From assembly GCA_964019425.1 (NCBI GenBank), contig OZ025783.1, positions 1,364,001 to 1,428,000 of the forward strand: 64,000 bases of DNA. The letters run 5' to 3'. The notes under the pieces were generated by a model, which was not told where the DNA came from, ran no database searches, and was given only the letters and a program-made list of their open reading frames with translations. The DNA is from Flectonema sp. DT1601. Taxonomy: Eukaryota; Euglenozoa; Diplonemea; Diplonemida; Diplonemidae. The position numbers and the translations under genes are program-made. Every line of letters begins with the position of its first letter. The first letter of the stretch is position 1. Below are positions 33,201 to 45,455 of this stretch, piece by piece.

Positions 33201-34642
33201 CTTGACTGACCCCACTGAATTGTAACAAACGCGGCTTTTAAGACAACTATTTCTACAGCAGCGGGGAGGGAATTGACAGACAGATTAAAAACAGTTCCCT
33301 TTTTTTTTTTTTTTTTTTGCTGATTAAGTTAAAGAATTATTTCCATTTCGTATTTTAGTAGTACAGTAGAGAAAGGACGTTGCTTGTTTCGAACCACCCT
33401 TCGATATTGCAGGGGAGGGAACGACAAGTTCTGCCTTGCGCTCATTTTTTTATTTCTTTTCTTTTCTTTTCTTTTTTCTTTTTAAAATAAAAATTCAAAT
33501 TTTGCTCTCTCATCTGTTTTGTCATTTTCTTGCTATGTTTAATGCTCTCAACCTTTTCTTGTGGTTGCAAGTTCCACACAGCTGGGAGCTTTTGCCTAGG
33601 ACTAACTTGTCTACATGCGGCTCCGAGTTGAACGCACGACCAAGTCTTTTCAGATTGTATTGATTGATCACTCTTAAGTTACTTTTTGTTATCAAAATCT
33701 GTTTTATTTATATATGTTTTTAGTTTATACAGAGTGGACAACTGGTGTCTATTCTTTTAACTACGGTTAATGTAATTCCTCACAGAGTTAACAGAGGTTT
33801 TTAGCTGCCCGTGAATCTCTCTCCCTTTATTTCTAGTTGCGATTTTCAGCCTTGTAGCTTCTGTGCTTGGCTTGCTTTTAATAAATACATTTCTTAATGG
33901 GGAGATGGTAGTTCTCGGCTCCTTTATCTGGGATGGAACGGCCTTATTGCGACGAGTAGCTTCATAGCAATAGCGGTTCCAGGTTTACAGTTTTCTTTTT
34001 CCACCTTCTTTTCCCATATTTCCCTCTTACAACAGCTGTAAGGGTAATATTAGCTCTCTTTAATTCAAAAAAAAAAAAAAAAAACATTACTTACGAGAGG
34101 TTCACCCAGAAAATATTGTGACTTATTGAAATTAGTTCTATTATTGTATCGGAAAGTTAGGTTCCACTGGTGATGTGTTTTTATCGCTTGGGACAGCTGT
34201 GTGATTAGAGCCACGTATAACGTAAAGGAATGGCCTTTGGAAAAACTGTGTGGTTTAAAAATGAAACAAATGAGTACTAGTTACTTAACTGTTATAATTC
34301 TCACAGCAAGATCCACAGGTCCGGGAGATGTATCTTCATGACTTCACGAAATACGAAAGGCTTCACAGAGTTTTTGTCTCATTTCAAGCTATCTCTTTTC
34401 GTCTTTTTTTTGACGTGCTTTGTGCGTTCCCTCTCTTTTTTTTTTAAAATAAATTTTATTTTTTATGTAATTCTTTTTTTTTTTTTTTTTAATGTTTAGG
34501 TATACTTTACATTAATCAGCCCAAAGTAGCTCGTGGTACAGTGATACAGACGCAATTAGTATTCAGAATCGATAAATTCGGGGGACGTACTGCAGAGCTT
34601 GTGGGTGTTATTATGAGTATTTCCTTGTATCTTTCACTATAA

Positions 34643-34676
<34 letters not shown>

Positions 34677-35397
34677 AAAATAAACGTACGTGCACATTTT
34701 TCCTCAAGGTACTTTCTTGATGGAAAGTTTTGCTAGAAAAAAAAAGAGAAAAAAAAAAAAACTCCCTGTTATTCTCTCTCCATATCTGCATCCCCAAAGT
34801 TGTTATTTATTTTATTTTACTCACCGTTATGGGAAAAAAAAAAAAAAAAAAAAAAAAAAAAACACGAAGCCCTAGTCACCGTCGAAATAAGGAAAAAGGG
34901 AAAAAAATGGGGGCATTACTGCATTGTTCTAAAACGAAAAAAAAAGATACCCGTAGATAATAGGCGTATGCCCTGTATCGTCAATTTTGACCTCTCATTC
35001 TTCCGAGATATATTGAAGTGTTCGGTATCGGAATTGGCCCAATTTGGTAAAAACAGGGACATCATTGCTGACAGATTTCTTTGTTCATCTCTCTCTCTAT
35101 TTCTCTCTCCCTGCTTTCTTTACAAATCGCAAGCGACGTATTAATGAAGTAGCGTGACATAAGTGAATTGAACATCGTGATGACTCATTCGACGTTCTCT
35201 AACATGTAATTACTCCCCGTCTTTCTCTTCAGGAGTATACCAGCATACCATTCACTCAGAGCGCTTGTGGCTGATAAGCGTCACACTTGTTGCGGAAATC
35301 AACGTAACACTTTATTCTCCCCCCCAAGTCCCCCCTTTTTTTTTCCCCCATCAACTATTTCCGTTTTTCTCACATTTATTGTCGTCGTTAGCTGTCG

Positions 35398-35428
35398 TTT
35401 AAACATGTTACTGTGGTAACATGGTTTA
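35398..35428. repeat. Long imperfect palindrome
   Basis: TTAAACATGTTAC and GTAACATGGTTTAA can form a 13-bp stem with one bulged base around a TGTG loop. It is in the gene desert, and nothing nearby explains it. Confidence 0.65.
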
Positions 35429-36678
35429 AGCGTTCACAGTAGCATTTGGTTGGTGTCGTCAATGTCGAATTCATGCATTTAGAGTTTACAATTTCCTTCA
35501 ATACTTTGTTGGGGGAAAAAAAAAAAAAAAAAAAAAAAGAACACAGGGAACAAAAACCACAATTAATATAACCGGAATTTTTAGTATTTTCTGTTCATCA
35601 ACGTTCAAAATGGATTTTGTGTCAATTTTTTTAAATTTTTTTTTTAAATTTTTTTATAAAAACCTACAGCACACAGCCGTTTTTGTTTGTCTTTTTTGGC
35701 ATCGGACGTAGTAAGGACTGCATTTGGGTATTGTTGATCAAGCAATAGCTGCGTAGTCCTCCAGTAGTCTGGCCTCTATTTTGACACATGGCAACAAGCT
35801 ATTTCTAATTTATTACTAATGCGTAGTGTCTGTTCACAACACTCCTAGTCTGAAACAGTCTGCGTGGTGGACGCACAACGGACTTGAGTGTGCAAAAAAT
35901 CTGAATTAAACGATACTCGTTTAAACCGTTCAATGTCAAATATGCGCAAAAAAAAAAAAAAAAAATAGAATAAAGAATAAAAACGCATGATTCGCAGTAC
36001 GAATACTTTACTTTTTTTTATACGACCCTGATGACTTTTGGAATAGTACTATTTTTTCTTCTTCTTCCCCATACTATTTTTTCCCCCTCTCTCTCCTCTT
36101 GTTGGTCTCGTTGATCACTTTATGATTGAAATATGTGCCATGATCCCCCATCCCTCTCTCCCCTTTTGATAAAATCATTCTTCTGTGGAAGTAGATTGTC
36201 ATGTGTTTAAAAAAAAAAAAAAGAAAAAGGGAAAAAGAAAAGAAAATATACATATGCATACGTACGATTAGTGAACGAAGGACTGCGTGCCCAACAGAGC
36301 CTTTTTTTACGATTATAGTATGTTCTTGTCAATGGGTGGAGCCGTGATTCTTCGTTTTGGAACGAATTTTTTTGAGGTTGTCTGAACTGAAAATTACTGA
36401 AGCAACAAAAAAAAAAAAAAAAAAAGAATGGTACTATTTTCACAGTTATAAAGATTTACGATAATATCCTTGTTGGTTCTCTGTAACATTCGATTGATTC
36501 TTTATCGCAGCACATGATTTCTAGAAAAATAAAATAAAAACGATAAAAGAGTTGTGTTGCTGTTAATGGGTTCCAAGTCTTGGTAAGAGACTACCAACAA
36601 GCATTTGTATAGATTACTGACGGTACGGTTGCAACAGTCGTCCATAAGATTCAGTTTTCTTGAAAATATAAGCATTTC

Positions 36679-36714
<36 letters not shown>

Positions 36715-37607
36715 CCCCCATGTTCGCTCCCACACCCCTTCAATCGCTCTCTTTTAACGTATGCAGTAATTTTTCTCATCTTTCGTTGGGTAGCACTACC
36801 TTATGTAAACCTTCAAGTAAATGAAAAGAATCCACTCAAAGCAAAGGAATGGAAAATGATAGTAACTCTGTATGCAGCGAAACAGAAAGGGGGATCCTAT
36901 CCTCAGTTTAGTCAACGAGAGAAGAGAACAAAAGAATTACTAAAAAGTTATTTCTCTAGAATGCCATGCTCTCTCGAAGGCTGCTCATCCTGTCTTGCAA
37001 AAAAAAAAAAGGAAAAAAAAAAGAAGAACTCCATTTCACTTGGTTACTTATTTAACAATCGCTGGTTGAACTGCTGGATTCAGTTCTGTGGGTGATTCGG
37101 TTTCTATGTTTTTAATCATTCTTTTCTCACAGTAGTCCTAAGAAAGCGCACCTCATCGCATAAAAAGGACTTCACATATTTTTTTTTCCCTCTCTCTCTC
37201 CCCTCATTCCCTCCCTGCTCATTTCTAGCTTATTGAAAACAAAAAAATGAAATGAAGGTAAAAAGAAAACAATAAAAAAAAAAAAGAAAAAAAGAAAAAA
37301 GAGCACAAACAAACAAAAAAAAGAGAACGAAAGAAAACAAACCGAAACCCTTCCGCAATCATGTTATAGTGAAAGCGATAGCCGCTGGTTGCTTCCTTTG
37401 GCTTACGAGCATCTGATTCCCAATGCAGCTATTCCTTTTTTTTTCTTTTTCTTTCATTTTTTTTCATTCACTTCTTTCCTTTTTATGAAGTGAATTTAGT
37501 TTTTTTTTTGCACAAAATTGGGAAAAGAAGAACCAATTGTTCAATCCAGATTCTTTCCTATATATAAAAATTACAATTTAACTACAGAAATCATCAAAGC
37601 ACACAAT

Positions 37608-37634
37608 ATGGTTACACAACATGTGGAAACATAA
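37608..37634 (+). promoter_or_regulatory. Upstream ORF overlapping the CLU-like start
   Basis: An ATG at 37608, downstream of the likely splice acceptor at 37587, opens an 8-codon frame that ends TAA at 37632-37634. That end lies past the main start at 37621 and out of frame with it, so it could lower translation of the main protein. Confidence 0.45.
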
Positions 37635-40600
37635 AACACCCAATGGAGTTCTCAAATATATGGATGGCGTGTCATTCTCAATAATTCCTTCACTGTACGG
37701 TAATGTGTTGCAAATATCTACAGCTGTTGAAAAGTACCGAAATAATAATAATTATTGTGAATCTGAGAGAAATTGGAATGAAGAGTGGCAACAACTAATT
37801 CATAAACAAAGAAATGAAGAAAGTGAGACATCGATGAAACAACTTTGTAAAGAGTTCGAAACAAGATGTGAAAAGAGATGTGAACTAGTTGGAGATTCAA
37901 TCAGCGGATCATCAGGGGCTTGCCTGCCTCTAGTTCCAGGTATTTACTTCAGTGCTGGAATCGTCACTGTACCCATCTGCACTCCGGAAAGAATATCTCT
38001 TTTTGGAACCTTAAATGCAACTCATAAGCTAGTCAGCAAGGAGCTTACTGCACTGAGCGAAATACTTGGGATCCTACCACACTTAACCTCTCACATATCC
38101 TTACCCCTCGCTTGCAGTGTAATTTATCGAGGTATGACCTTTTGGTGTTATGCATTATTCCCTGTTGCGGGATTGGTTAAGAACCGTGTGAAAAGTGAGA
38201 TGGGAAATTACGATAAATATAAAGTTCGATTCCCGAAGGACACTATTTTATTCAATCTAAACGAAAAAGGATTAGAAGTATATTGCAACCCAAATGAATA
38301 TACGACACTTAGAGAAATTGGATCTCATTTCGGATTATGTGAAATTGAAGCATTGCAGTTTGCGGCATTGCCTTATATTCAATTTCCTCTGAGTCTTAAC
38401 ATGTTATGGGTGCTTAACGATAATCGAACTTATATTTATGATGTTGGGAGGTTTCTTACTGCTATGTGCAGGGATTACAAGGAAGTTGACAGACATAGAT
38501 CGCTAAACTTGCAAACTTACAGACCTGACATGATCAGGGACATCACAAATCACAGTTGGGTACCAGAACTTGTCGGACCGTACTCTGTCGAATACTGGGG
38601 AGTCGTTAACTTATCAAGTCAGCTTCATAAGGTACTATTATTAAATCGGTTAAAGTCTTCTTATACATCAGTGGCGTCTCATGACCTACACAGCCACTTC
38701 TTATGCTTGAGTGATATTTACAATTTTCCTGTTTTGAGCCATAAATCAATGATGGACTTAACTGTTAGGGCATTTAAATGCTTATTAAATGTACCTTTTA
38801 ATCCGAACACTGGATCGAGACAAGTCTTACCAAGATGTGCTGCGACTGAAATGAGTCTGTTGGTTCGCAATGATCAAAATCAGTATTGGAATAATATGAT
38901 AGTTCCTATTTTAAAAGAAAAATATGGAATGTCATTTGAGAAACCGTCGTGTACATCAACGAGAATCGCTTCATCTCTTGAAAGGGATTTTATAAGTGAA
39001 TTTATAGGTGTCACGGAAAAAGATATAAATTTAGACTTACTGAGAGCTGTTGTGCAATCAATTAATATGACGTTTCATTTTAGTTATAGTTCTCGTCGTC
39101 GAGTTGTAGAAATTATTGAACATCCTTATGGTACGAAGGGAATTCGACTTCCTTTGTTTTCATCTTATAAAAAAACAATTTCAGATGTGTTATCTCAAAT
39201 TGATAAACGTGGAGTATCTTCACCTGGTTCAATTGTTTCATATTATCGACTAACAAAAATGTTGCGAGAACGAGGTCGAATCGGAGAATGTCCGTACTAT
39301 TCAGGCATCTGTTCTTCTATTCCAGTAGAACGTCTTGGTGATCGTCCTGACGCTTTAGTGTGTGAGTTCATTAGTTCACACGATCCGACTGCTTGCAAAA
39401 CATACTTAACAAAAACACATCTAAATACAAATTATGAAACAATAGTTATGAGAACCTTAGCACGAAGTACTCATATCAGCGACATCGAGAGATACGAATT
39501 GTACAGTCGTTTACTTTCTATATTTATGAAGACGAAAGATAGGACGTTATTATCGATTGTGAGAGAATTCGCTCTTGCTCAAATCGCTTTACTTGAAAAA
39601 ACCACATGCACTCGATGTGGTACCAACGCTGTAACGGTAGGTTGTTCTGTTTGCAAAGAAAAAGATGTAATTTCTTCTAAATCTGCTCATTTTAAAAGAA
39701 TTCAGTGTGATGTTAAAAAGATTATAAGTGCTTGCGGAGCCTTTCAAGTTGGAAGCGTTCCTATGATTCCTACGCCAAGCATCGGGAAAATGAATGAAAA
39801 GACTACCAAAGCTGGTGAGGGTGTGTACTATCCCTTATTCTCATATCAAAAAAAAAAAGAATTAGTTAGTGGTACCATAAAACTATCAACCAACAGCAAC
39901 AACAGATCAACCAGCATCTCGGAGGGGAACACTTAGAAGTAGTAGTTGTACTTCTCGTGTTGATCGAAAGCAATCCTCGAAATCCGCTTCACCACCTTCA
40001 TCACCCAAGAGAATTGGAGGTAATTCTGGAGTTCTTAGGAATCTTAATTTAGTACTCAAGGGACCCTCACCTCCAACAACTGTTTCTACATCAGGAATGA
40101 GTAGAACTCGTAAAGTCAAGGCAGCTGATCCACAGCAACCTACAGAACAAATAATTCCATGGCTGCCTGACGCGATTCCATTATGTGATAGTTGTGATAG
40201 TAAGTTACATGAAGGAATTGAGAACAAGTCTAGTTCAGTAATCCACCAACCAGATTCATTAACAACGAACATCATATCATTGTTAAAAGATTATGTATAT
40301 CTTGCAAAGACATCACATTTGAGTGGTGCTGATGATGTCGGTATTCTCACAGCGACATTACATTTGGGAAAACTAACTAACGATGCGTCATTAGTACAAT
40401 GTGCTTTGAAAGATTGCAATGAGCAAACTGAGGAATCATTTACTTGGAAAGTATTATTAGTGACGATGAAGTTTAATGGTTCGACGTTGGAAAAGGATTG
40501 TTTTTTTGAAATATTATCTGGTCTGGTGGAACAAGCCAGTATTTCCGATAGCCTTCCACAATGGATTTTTATAAAAATAGAAGAGCTGCTTAACCTTTTT

Positions 40601-41296
40601 GATAAAAGTATTCACAAAACTGATGTTATTTGGCTTCAAAATTGTTGTCATGTCTTTGGTCAAGAAACTCCCAAAACAAACGTCAATAATAACGACGCAG
40701 TTTTTATTAAAGTCAACACGTATCCATTAACTCCTGAGTTGGACCCTTGCACTATAAGAGTATTATTAAATTTAGGATCTTATTTTTACAGGCTGTTCAG
40801 TGCCAAGGATCGTGATACCCTTCATCAAACGCTAGGTCTATCAGCAATCTACGCTGCGGTTAATTGTTTAGTACCTGCATTCCTTCTTTGTGTAGATCCT
40901 GATTGTGAAAGGAAGTACAGTACGTCAGATCAGATTGGGGTTCTTCAAGATGTTGTTATTGATTATTTAAGACCAGCAACTCATTATCTCAGTTCTTCAA
41001 GCAACTCTCGTGATGTTATTACTGCTAGTTTGATCGTGAGAACGGTTTCTCAGCAGATAACTGATTTAGATTGGAGTCCAAGAAAACCTCTTAAACATCA
41101 ACAAAGAAGACCAAAACAACCGACAGTCAACTCGACTGAAAAGAAATCTGAAGAACGTCTTCTCAGATATAAATACAACTTACACACTAAAGATCCCTAT
41201 GGAGGTTGTGAACGTGACGTGTACGCATTGAAATTAAAAGAAATGTTGACATCGTTGAAGTGTACTTCAAAGAGTGGCAACGATCAACTTGAATAG
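37621..41296 (+). CDS. CLU/TIF31-like domain protein
   Basis: Exons are 37621-39814 and 39897-41296 (1197 aa). Splicing GTGAGG...CCAACAG joins codon phase 1 and links two long frames into ...TKAATTDQPASRRG.... Residues 105-310 resemble the CLU domain of clustered-mitochondria/eIF3-associated proteins: a segment THKLVSKELTALSEIL, SLPLACSVIYRGMTFWCYALFPVAG, and YIYDVGRFLTAM followed by LQTYRPDMI. CLU proteins bind mRNAs for mitochondrial proteins and affect mitochondrial spread. Residues 660-680 form a CxxC..CxxC zinc-ribbon-like site, and CDSCDSKLH in the second exon adds another cysteine pair. The C-terminal 350 residues are helical and unrecognised. Assignment to the CLU family is moderate and from motifs only. 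A polypyrimidine-poor acceptor ACTACAG ends at 37587. Confidence 0.6.
39815..39896 (+). other. Spliceosomal intron in CLU-like gene
   Basis: An 82-nt phase-1 intron begins GTGAGG and ends CCAACAG; the first frame runs to a stop shortly after it and the second frame is closed upstream within it. The donor is the weakest match to GTATG among the introns here. Confidence 0.65.
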
Positions 41297-41546
41297 TTAT
41301 AGTTGTGTTTTGATTATATTAGTGTTTCATCATTTACACAAAAAAAAAAAAAAAAAAAAAAAATTAAAAGGTTTTTTTTTATTATCTTTTAGCTTTCGTT
41401 TTTTTTTTTAGTTTGTTACTTTTTTTGTTTACTATATTACCAGTAGTCAAAATGTTTCATAACTGAACGTTTCTACAGATTTATTTATTCAGTTCTTAAG
41501 CAATACTCAAAAACATTTAATTACCCGTACAGAACTAATAACAAAG
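41297..41546. other. Intergenic region
   Basis: A T runs plus three candidate AG acceptors (CTACAG, TTCAG, TACAG) before the next start. Nothing else is seen. Confidence 0.5.
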
Positions 41547-43124
41547 ATGCCTCTCCAACCTGTGATCTCAGCCCGTGGCATGGAAATGGCCACCTTGAAA
41601 CCTCCTGCATTTCTTGATGTCTACTTCGAGGGTCTTGGTAACTTGTACTCAAAAAGTAATCCGAGTGGTAGTATTAATTTGTGTATGGCGGAGAATCAAT
41701 TGTCAAAGGAAATGGTGAGAGCAAAACTAGCAGAAGATGCCAAGAGTAGTGTAGATATGATTTCTATGGGTTATCAGGACTTCTGGGGAAGACCAGAACT
41801 ACGTCAAGCATTTAGTGATTTCATGGAACGGAAATTAGGTGGTAAAGTAGGTGCAGACAACCTGGCCATCATAAACGGTGCTGGGTCAGCAGTCATGTTG
41901 ACGACATTCGCGTTGTGTGATGCTGGTGATGCCGTACTATTACCAGCTCCACTTTATTATGGTTTTGGAAGAGATATTGAAGGTCTTGCTGGTGCGAAGA
42001 TCGTACCACTTGAGGAACTAACTAGCAAATGCCTCGCATCAACATACAAAACACAGACAGAAGCAGGTAGCCGACCAAAAGTACTCTTATTAACAAACCC
42101 AGGTAACCCAACTGGTGCAATATTACATGAGGATGTTATTAGAGGAGCAGTTGAATGGGCGCAAGCCAACGGTGTTCACGTTGTGATGGATGAGATGTAC
42201 GCAGTCTCCGTTTTTAGAAGCTCACCATTCAAGTTTAAATCTTGTTTAGAAATTTTCGATAAATTACCAACCAATGTGCATTTAGTTTGGGGTCTTAGTA
42301 AAGACTTTTGTGGATCTGGACTGCGTTGTGTTGGTATTCACAGCAGAGATGAAAACTTTATGGACGCGATATCGAAATACACATACTTCTTTCAAGTTGG
42401 AGGACCTCTTCAATTACAGGTTTGTATCGTTACATAATAAGAGGGGGGGAAATAACAAAACAAAACAAAACAAAACAAAACAAAACAAAACAAAACAAAA
42501 CAAAACAAAACAAAACAAAACAAAACAAAACAAAACAAAACAAAACAAAACAAAACAAAACAAAACAAAACAAAACAAAACAAAACAAAACAAAACAAAA
42601 CAAAACAAAACAAAACAAAACAAAACAAAACAAAACAAAACAAAACAAAACAAAACAAAACAAAACAAAACAAAACAAAACAAAACAAAACAAAACAAAA
42701 CAAACAAACAAACAAACAGGTTGCATCAATGCTAAATGATAAGCCATGGGTTGACAGATACATTGCTAAAATGAATAACGACCTTAAGATGTCTTGTGAA
42801 TTTGCTGAATCTGTTCTACGTGAAAATGATATTCCCTTCTTAGCACCTCAGGCAGCGTTCTTTTTATGGTGTGATTTCAGTAAGTGGTCGAACATGGCAG
42901 GAGGTGAGGTACCTTTTTTAGCTTACCTCTCAAAACTTCCTGGGGGAGGTGTCTTACTGACTGCAGGAGAGGGATGCAGTAATCCTGTCTCAGGTTGGTT
43001 TAGACTATGCTTTTCTTCTAGTACTGTTGAGGAGCTCACCATCGGAATGAATAGACTTGTTAAAGCCGTTAAGGCAATAGATGATGGTACTGCTAAGATT
43101 CCTTCATCAGCTGCAAAATTATAA
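41547..43124 (+). CDS. ACC-synthase-like class I aminotransferase
   Basis: Exons are 41547-42419 and 42720-43124 (425 aa). This is a fold-type I PLP enzyme. The motifs are GYQDFWGRPELR (75-86), NGAGSAV (110-116), NPGNPTG (184-190), DEMY (215-218) and the cofactor lysine K252 in WGLSKDFCGSGLRC. The sequence is closest to the 1-aminocyclopropane-1-carboxylate synthase-like branch of class I/II aminotransferases, which includes enzymes that act on S-adenosylmethionine and others that are ordinary transaminases, so the substrate is not settled. The exon junction is phase 0 (...GGPLQLQ|VASMLND...), as expected within the family helix. No targeting peptide is obvious. Confidence 0.85.
42420..42719 (+). 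other. Intron expanded by a CAAAA microsatellite
   Basis: The intron begins GTTTGT and ends AAACAG. At 300 nt it is several times longer than the others here because of the repeat. Confidence 0.85.
42456..42716. repeat. (CAAAA)49 then (CAAA)4 microsatellite
   Basis: Forty-nine uninterrupted CAAAA units span 42456-42700, followed by four CAAA units to 42716. The tract makes all six frames open and creates false ORFs. Confidence 0.97.
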
Positions 43125-43557
43125 AGAAATAAAATGAAACAACTCCTCGACTTGTCTCACCGACATTTTTGCGATTTGTCAGTTTGAGTGTTCATATTTA
43201 TTCTTATCACAAAAAACTCACAGGATTTAAGTAAAATTGGATTCAGTCGATTTTTTTTTCCTTCTCTCTCTCCATTTAAACTTGTGGACCACGTGCAAAA
43301 ACCCACCAATTACAATTAGTAGTCACGGTTTCTGTAATTTACTGCTGCATGCCTCGTTCGTCTAGCCGATTATTTATTACTTAATTATGAAGCTTTTTGT
43401 TGACAACATCGCCGCTTTGCGCAAAAACAGATAAGTAAACGACACTGATTCTAAAGGTTTATTTTATTTTTTTTTAAAACCACAAAAAAATAATAAACCT
43501 AACATCGTCGGCGATACCGGCGAAGACATGCTCGCTGAACATAACGGAGATACATTG

Positions 43558-43594
<37 letters not shown>

Positions 43595-44250
43595 CTGTAA
43601 AATACTTCTGTTATTCACCTGAGGTATGAGGAACCGATACAGTTCTCGTACACTAGTTTTACTTAAACGGGAAAAAAAAAAAAAAAAAAAAAAAAAAACT
43701 ATTTTATTCTGAAGTTATGTAAAGGGTCGATATATCTCATTCGAATTATCGTATCGTACTATTTGTAAGATTTTATTTAAAGTGCCAACCATTTACTGCG
43801 CCTCCAAAAAAAAAAAGAAGTTTTTTTTTTCCCTCTCCCACGCTCATCCTGTAGTACGCCTTTATGTTTTTATGATACAACACCAGTTGTAATTTTTACA
43901 AAAAATCGAACATACATACATCCCCCAGCAAATCCTGTAGTACGTGGCCCTCCCGAATCCCCATATTCGACAGCACATATGGGATTTTATCGATACCGAC
44001 TGTTGGTCTCTTTTCATCGCAACCGAACCCTATATTCGTTTTAGCCAGTTTCAAGTTGCTTTATATTTAATCATAGCATCAAGTTATCCCGCATAAGTTT
44101 TTATTATTGTTTTCACTCATAGGTTATGTTACTGATGAAATGATACTGTCGACCTGGAGATGTGTAGTCGTTTTTGTTTGATATTTTAAATGTGTCTGTT
44201 GATGGTATTTCTTTTTTTGAAGAACTACCCATAAAGTAACACAACACAAC
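43125..44250. other. Intergenic region, 1.1 kb
   Basis: No gene is seen. It has two A runs of 28-30 bases, an inverted pair AGGTTTATT/AATAAACCT (near 43457 and 43491), and the word ATCCTGTAGTACG twice (near 43847 and 43932). Confidence 0.5.
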
Positions 44251-45156
44251 ATGACCAGCGTTCAAGACCAACTCGATAAAAATGATATAGATATGTGTTG
44301 GGGAGGAGGAGGTGAGAAACCATTCAGCAAGTCATCAACTGAAGTCGTATTTAGAAAAGAGAACAACGCTGACACGTCAGAAGTACTGGACGTTGAGATT
44401 GAAAGAATTTGGAAGCAAAAAATTACTGAAAATCCGAGAGTGTTCAACGGGTTGAAATTCAGATTAGAAACACAACAGGTAAATGATGATAAACTAACAC
44501 TTCAATTAGGCTTAACCGACTACAGAAGTTATCTTGGAACTGCTTTTGCTCCAGAAGAAACGGTTCAGTTAGCGATGAAGGAAAAATCGCATTCATCTTC
44601 ACACCCTTTTATGTCACATGCCTTAGGTGTTGAGTCACTGCTATTAACAAGTGATCAGTGGTTGGTTTTTATTAAAAGAAGCACTGATGTGTCAGAGTAT
44701 CAAGGTTACCTTTGTGGACCAGGTGGTCATGCAGAACCTAAAAACGTTGTAGAAAACTCAAAAGAACTTCCACATGAAAGAATTACTGAAATCCTCAGTG
44801 AGGAATCAAAACAATCTTTGATTTTAGAAGAAGTTTTTAACAGCGCTGTTGATGAGGTCGCTGAGGAAGTCGGACTTCCACATAAAACACTAACCAACAA
44901 CGGGATTATCGGAATAGCAAGAAACACTGCTGCCAGGGGAAAACCTGACTTACTATTTCTCATCACGACTGTACTGTCAAGGAATGAAATCAAAGCAATC
45001 TACGACAAGGGTGAAATGGCTGAAAAATTTGAAAGCACGGAAATTGCTTTTGTACCAGCAGATGACAAAACAGCACTTCAGGCCCTTCTTGATGAGGGCA
45101 AGATAACTCCACCGTCTGCTGCTGCTCTTATCTGTTTCCTGAAACAAGCTGTCTAA
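44251..45156 (+). CDS. NUDT22: NUDT22-like Nudix UDP-sugar hydrolase
   Basis: A single exon encodes 301 aa, the size of animal NUDT22 (about 300). The N-terminal half has the family blocks IERIWKQ, PRVFNGLKFRL and LQLGLTDYRSYLGT (86-98). The Nudix fold follows with SDQWLVFIKRS, GPGGHAEP (156-163), FNSAVDEVAEEVGLP (196-210) and GIIGIARN. The first Nudix-box arginine is absent and an insert separates GG from the EE helix, as in NUDT22, which hydrolyses UDP-glucose and UDP-galactose to UMP and sugar 1-phosphate. EE at 205-206 should bind the metal. The assignment rests on many collinear blocks. Confidence 0.85.
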   Translation: MTSVQDQLDKNDIDMCWGGGGEKPFSKSSTEVVFRKENNADTSEVLDVEIERIWKQKITENPRVFNGLKFRLETQQVNDDKLTLQLGLTDYRSYLGTAFAPEETVQLAMKEKSHSSSHPFMSHALGVESLLLTSDQWLVFIKRSTDVSEYQGYLCGPGGHAEPKNVVENSKELPHERITEILSEESKQSLILEEVFNSAVDEVAEEVGLPHKTLTNNGIIGIARNTAARGKPDLLFLITTVLSRNEIKAIYDKGEMAEKFESTEIAFVPADDKTALQALLDEGKITPPSAAALICFLKQAV

Positions 45157-45455
45157 CAGCGGAAGGGGGGAACAACAAAAAAAAAAAAAAAATTCATATG
45201 AGAAGAAAAAAAAAAGAGAAAAAGAATTCTTGCTTGTAGCTTATTATTGCCACACCCTACCAAAGATACATCACAATGTATCATCTCATCGAGAGAGAGG
45301 TTCTAAACTTCTCCGCTGCTTCATAAATTAGTTAACTTTGATACAATTATATTTATTTAACATTATAAATACACTATGATGATAGCACAAGCTGCTCTCC
45401 TGTATTTAATAATACTAATCTATCTATTTTATAACACAAGGTATCAACAGAGCCA
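45157..45455. other. Intergenic region
   Basis: AT-rich; AG at 45438-45439 or 45449-45450 may be the trans-splicing acceptor. Nothing else is seen. Confidence 0.45.

Larger units (their letters stand above)
22124..37620. other. 15.5-kb gene desert of homopolymers and short repeats
   Basis: No credible protein gene, tRNA or rRNA was found on either strand. The many short reading frames are translations of A or T runs (polylysine, polyphenylalanine) and lack recognisable sequence. The + strand is rich in T and C runs. Short dispersed repeat families and several palindromes occur and are listed separately. The same gene polarity resumes after the gap. It could hold noncoding RNA genes, a transcription start or a replication origin; none can be shown from sequence alone. 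Confidence 0.65.

Noticed and set aside
42310-42763. Long frames on both strands of KQNKT or FVLFC repeats
   Set aside because: Translation of the CAAAA microsatellite, which has no stops in any frame; it is intronic.
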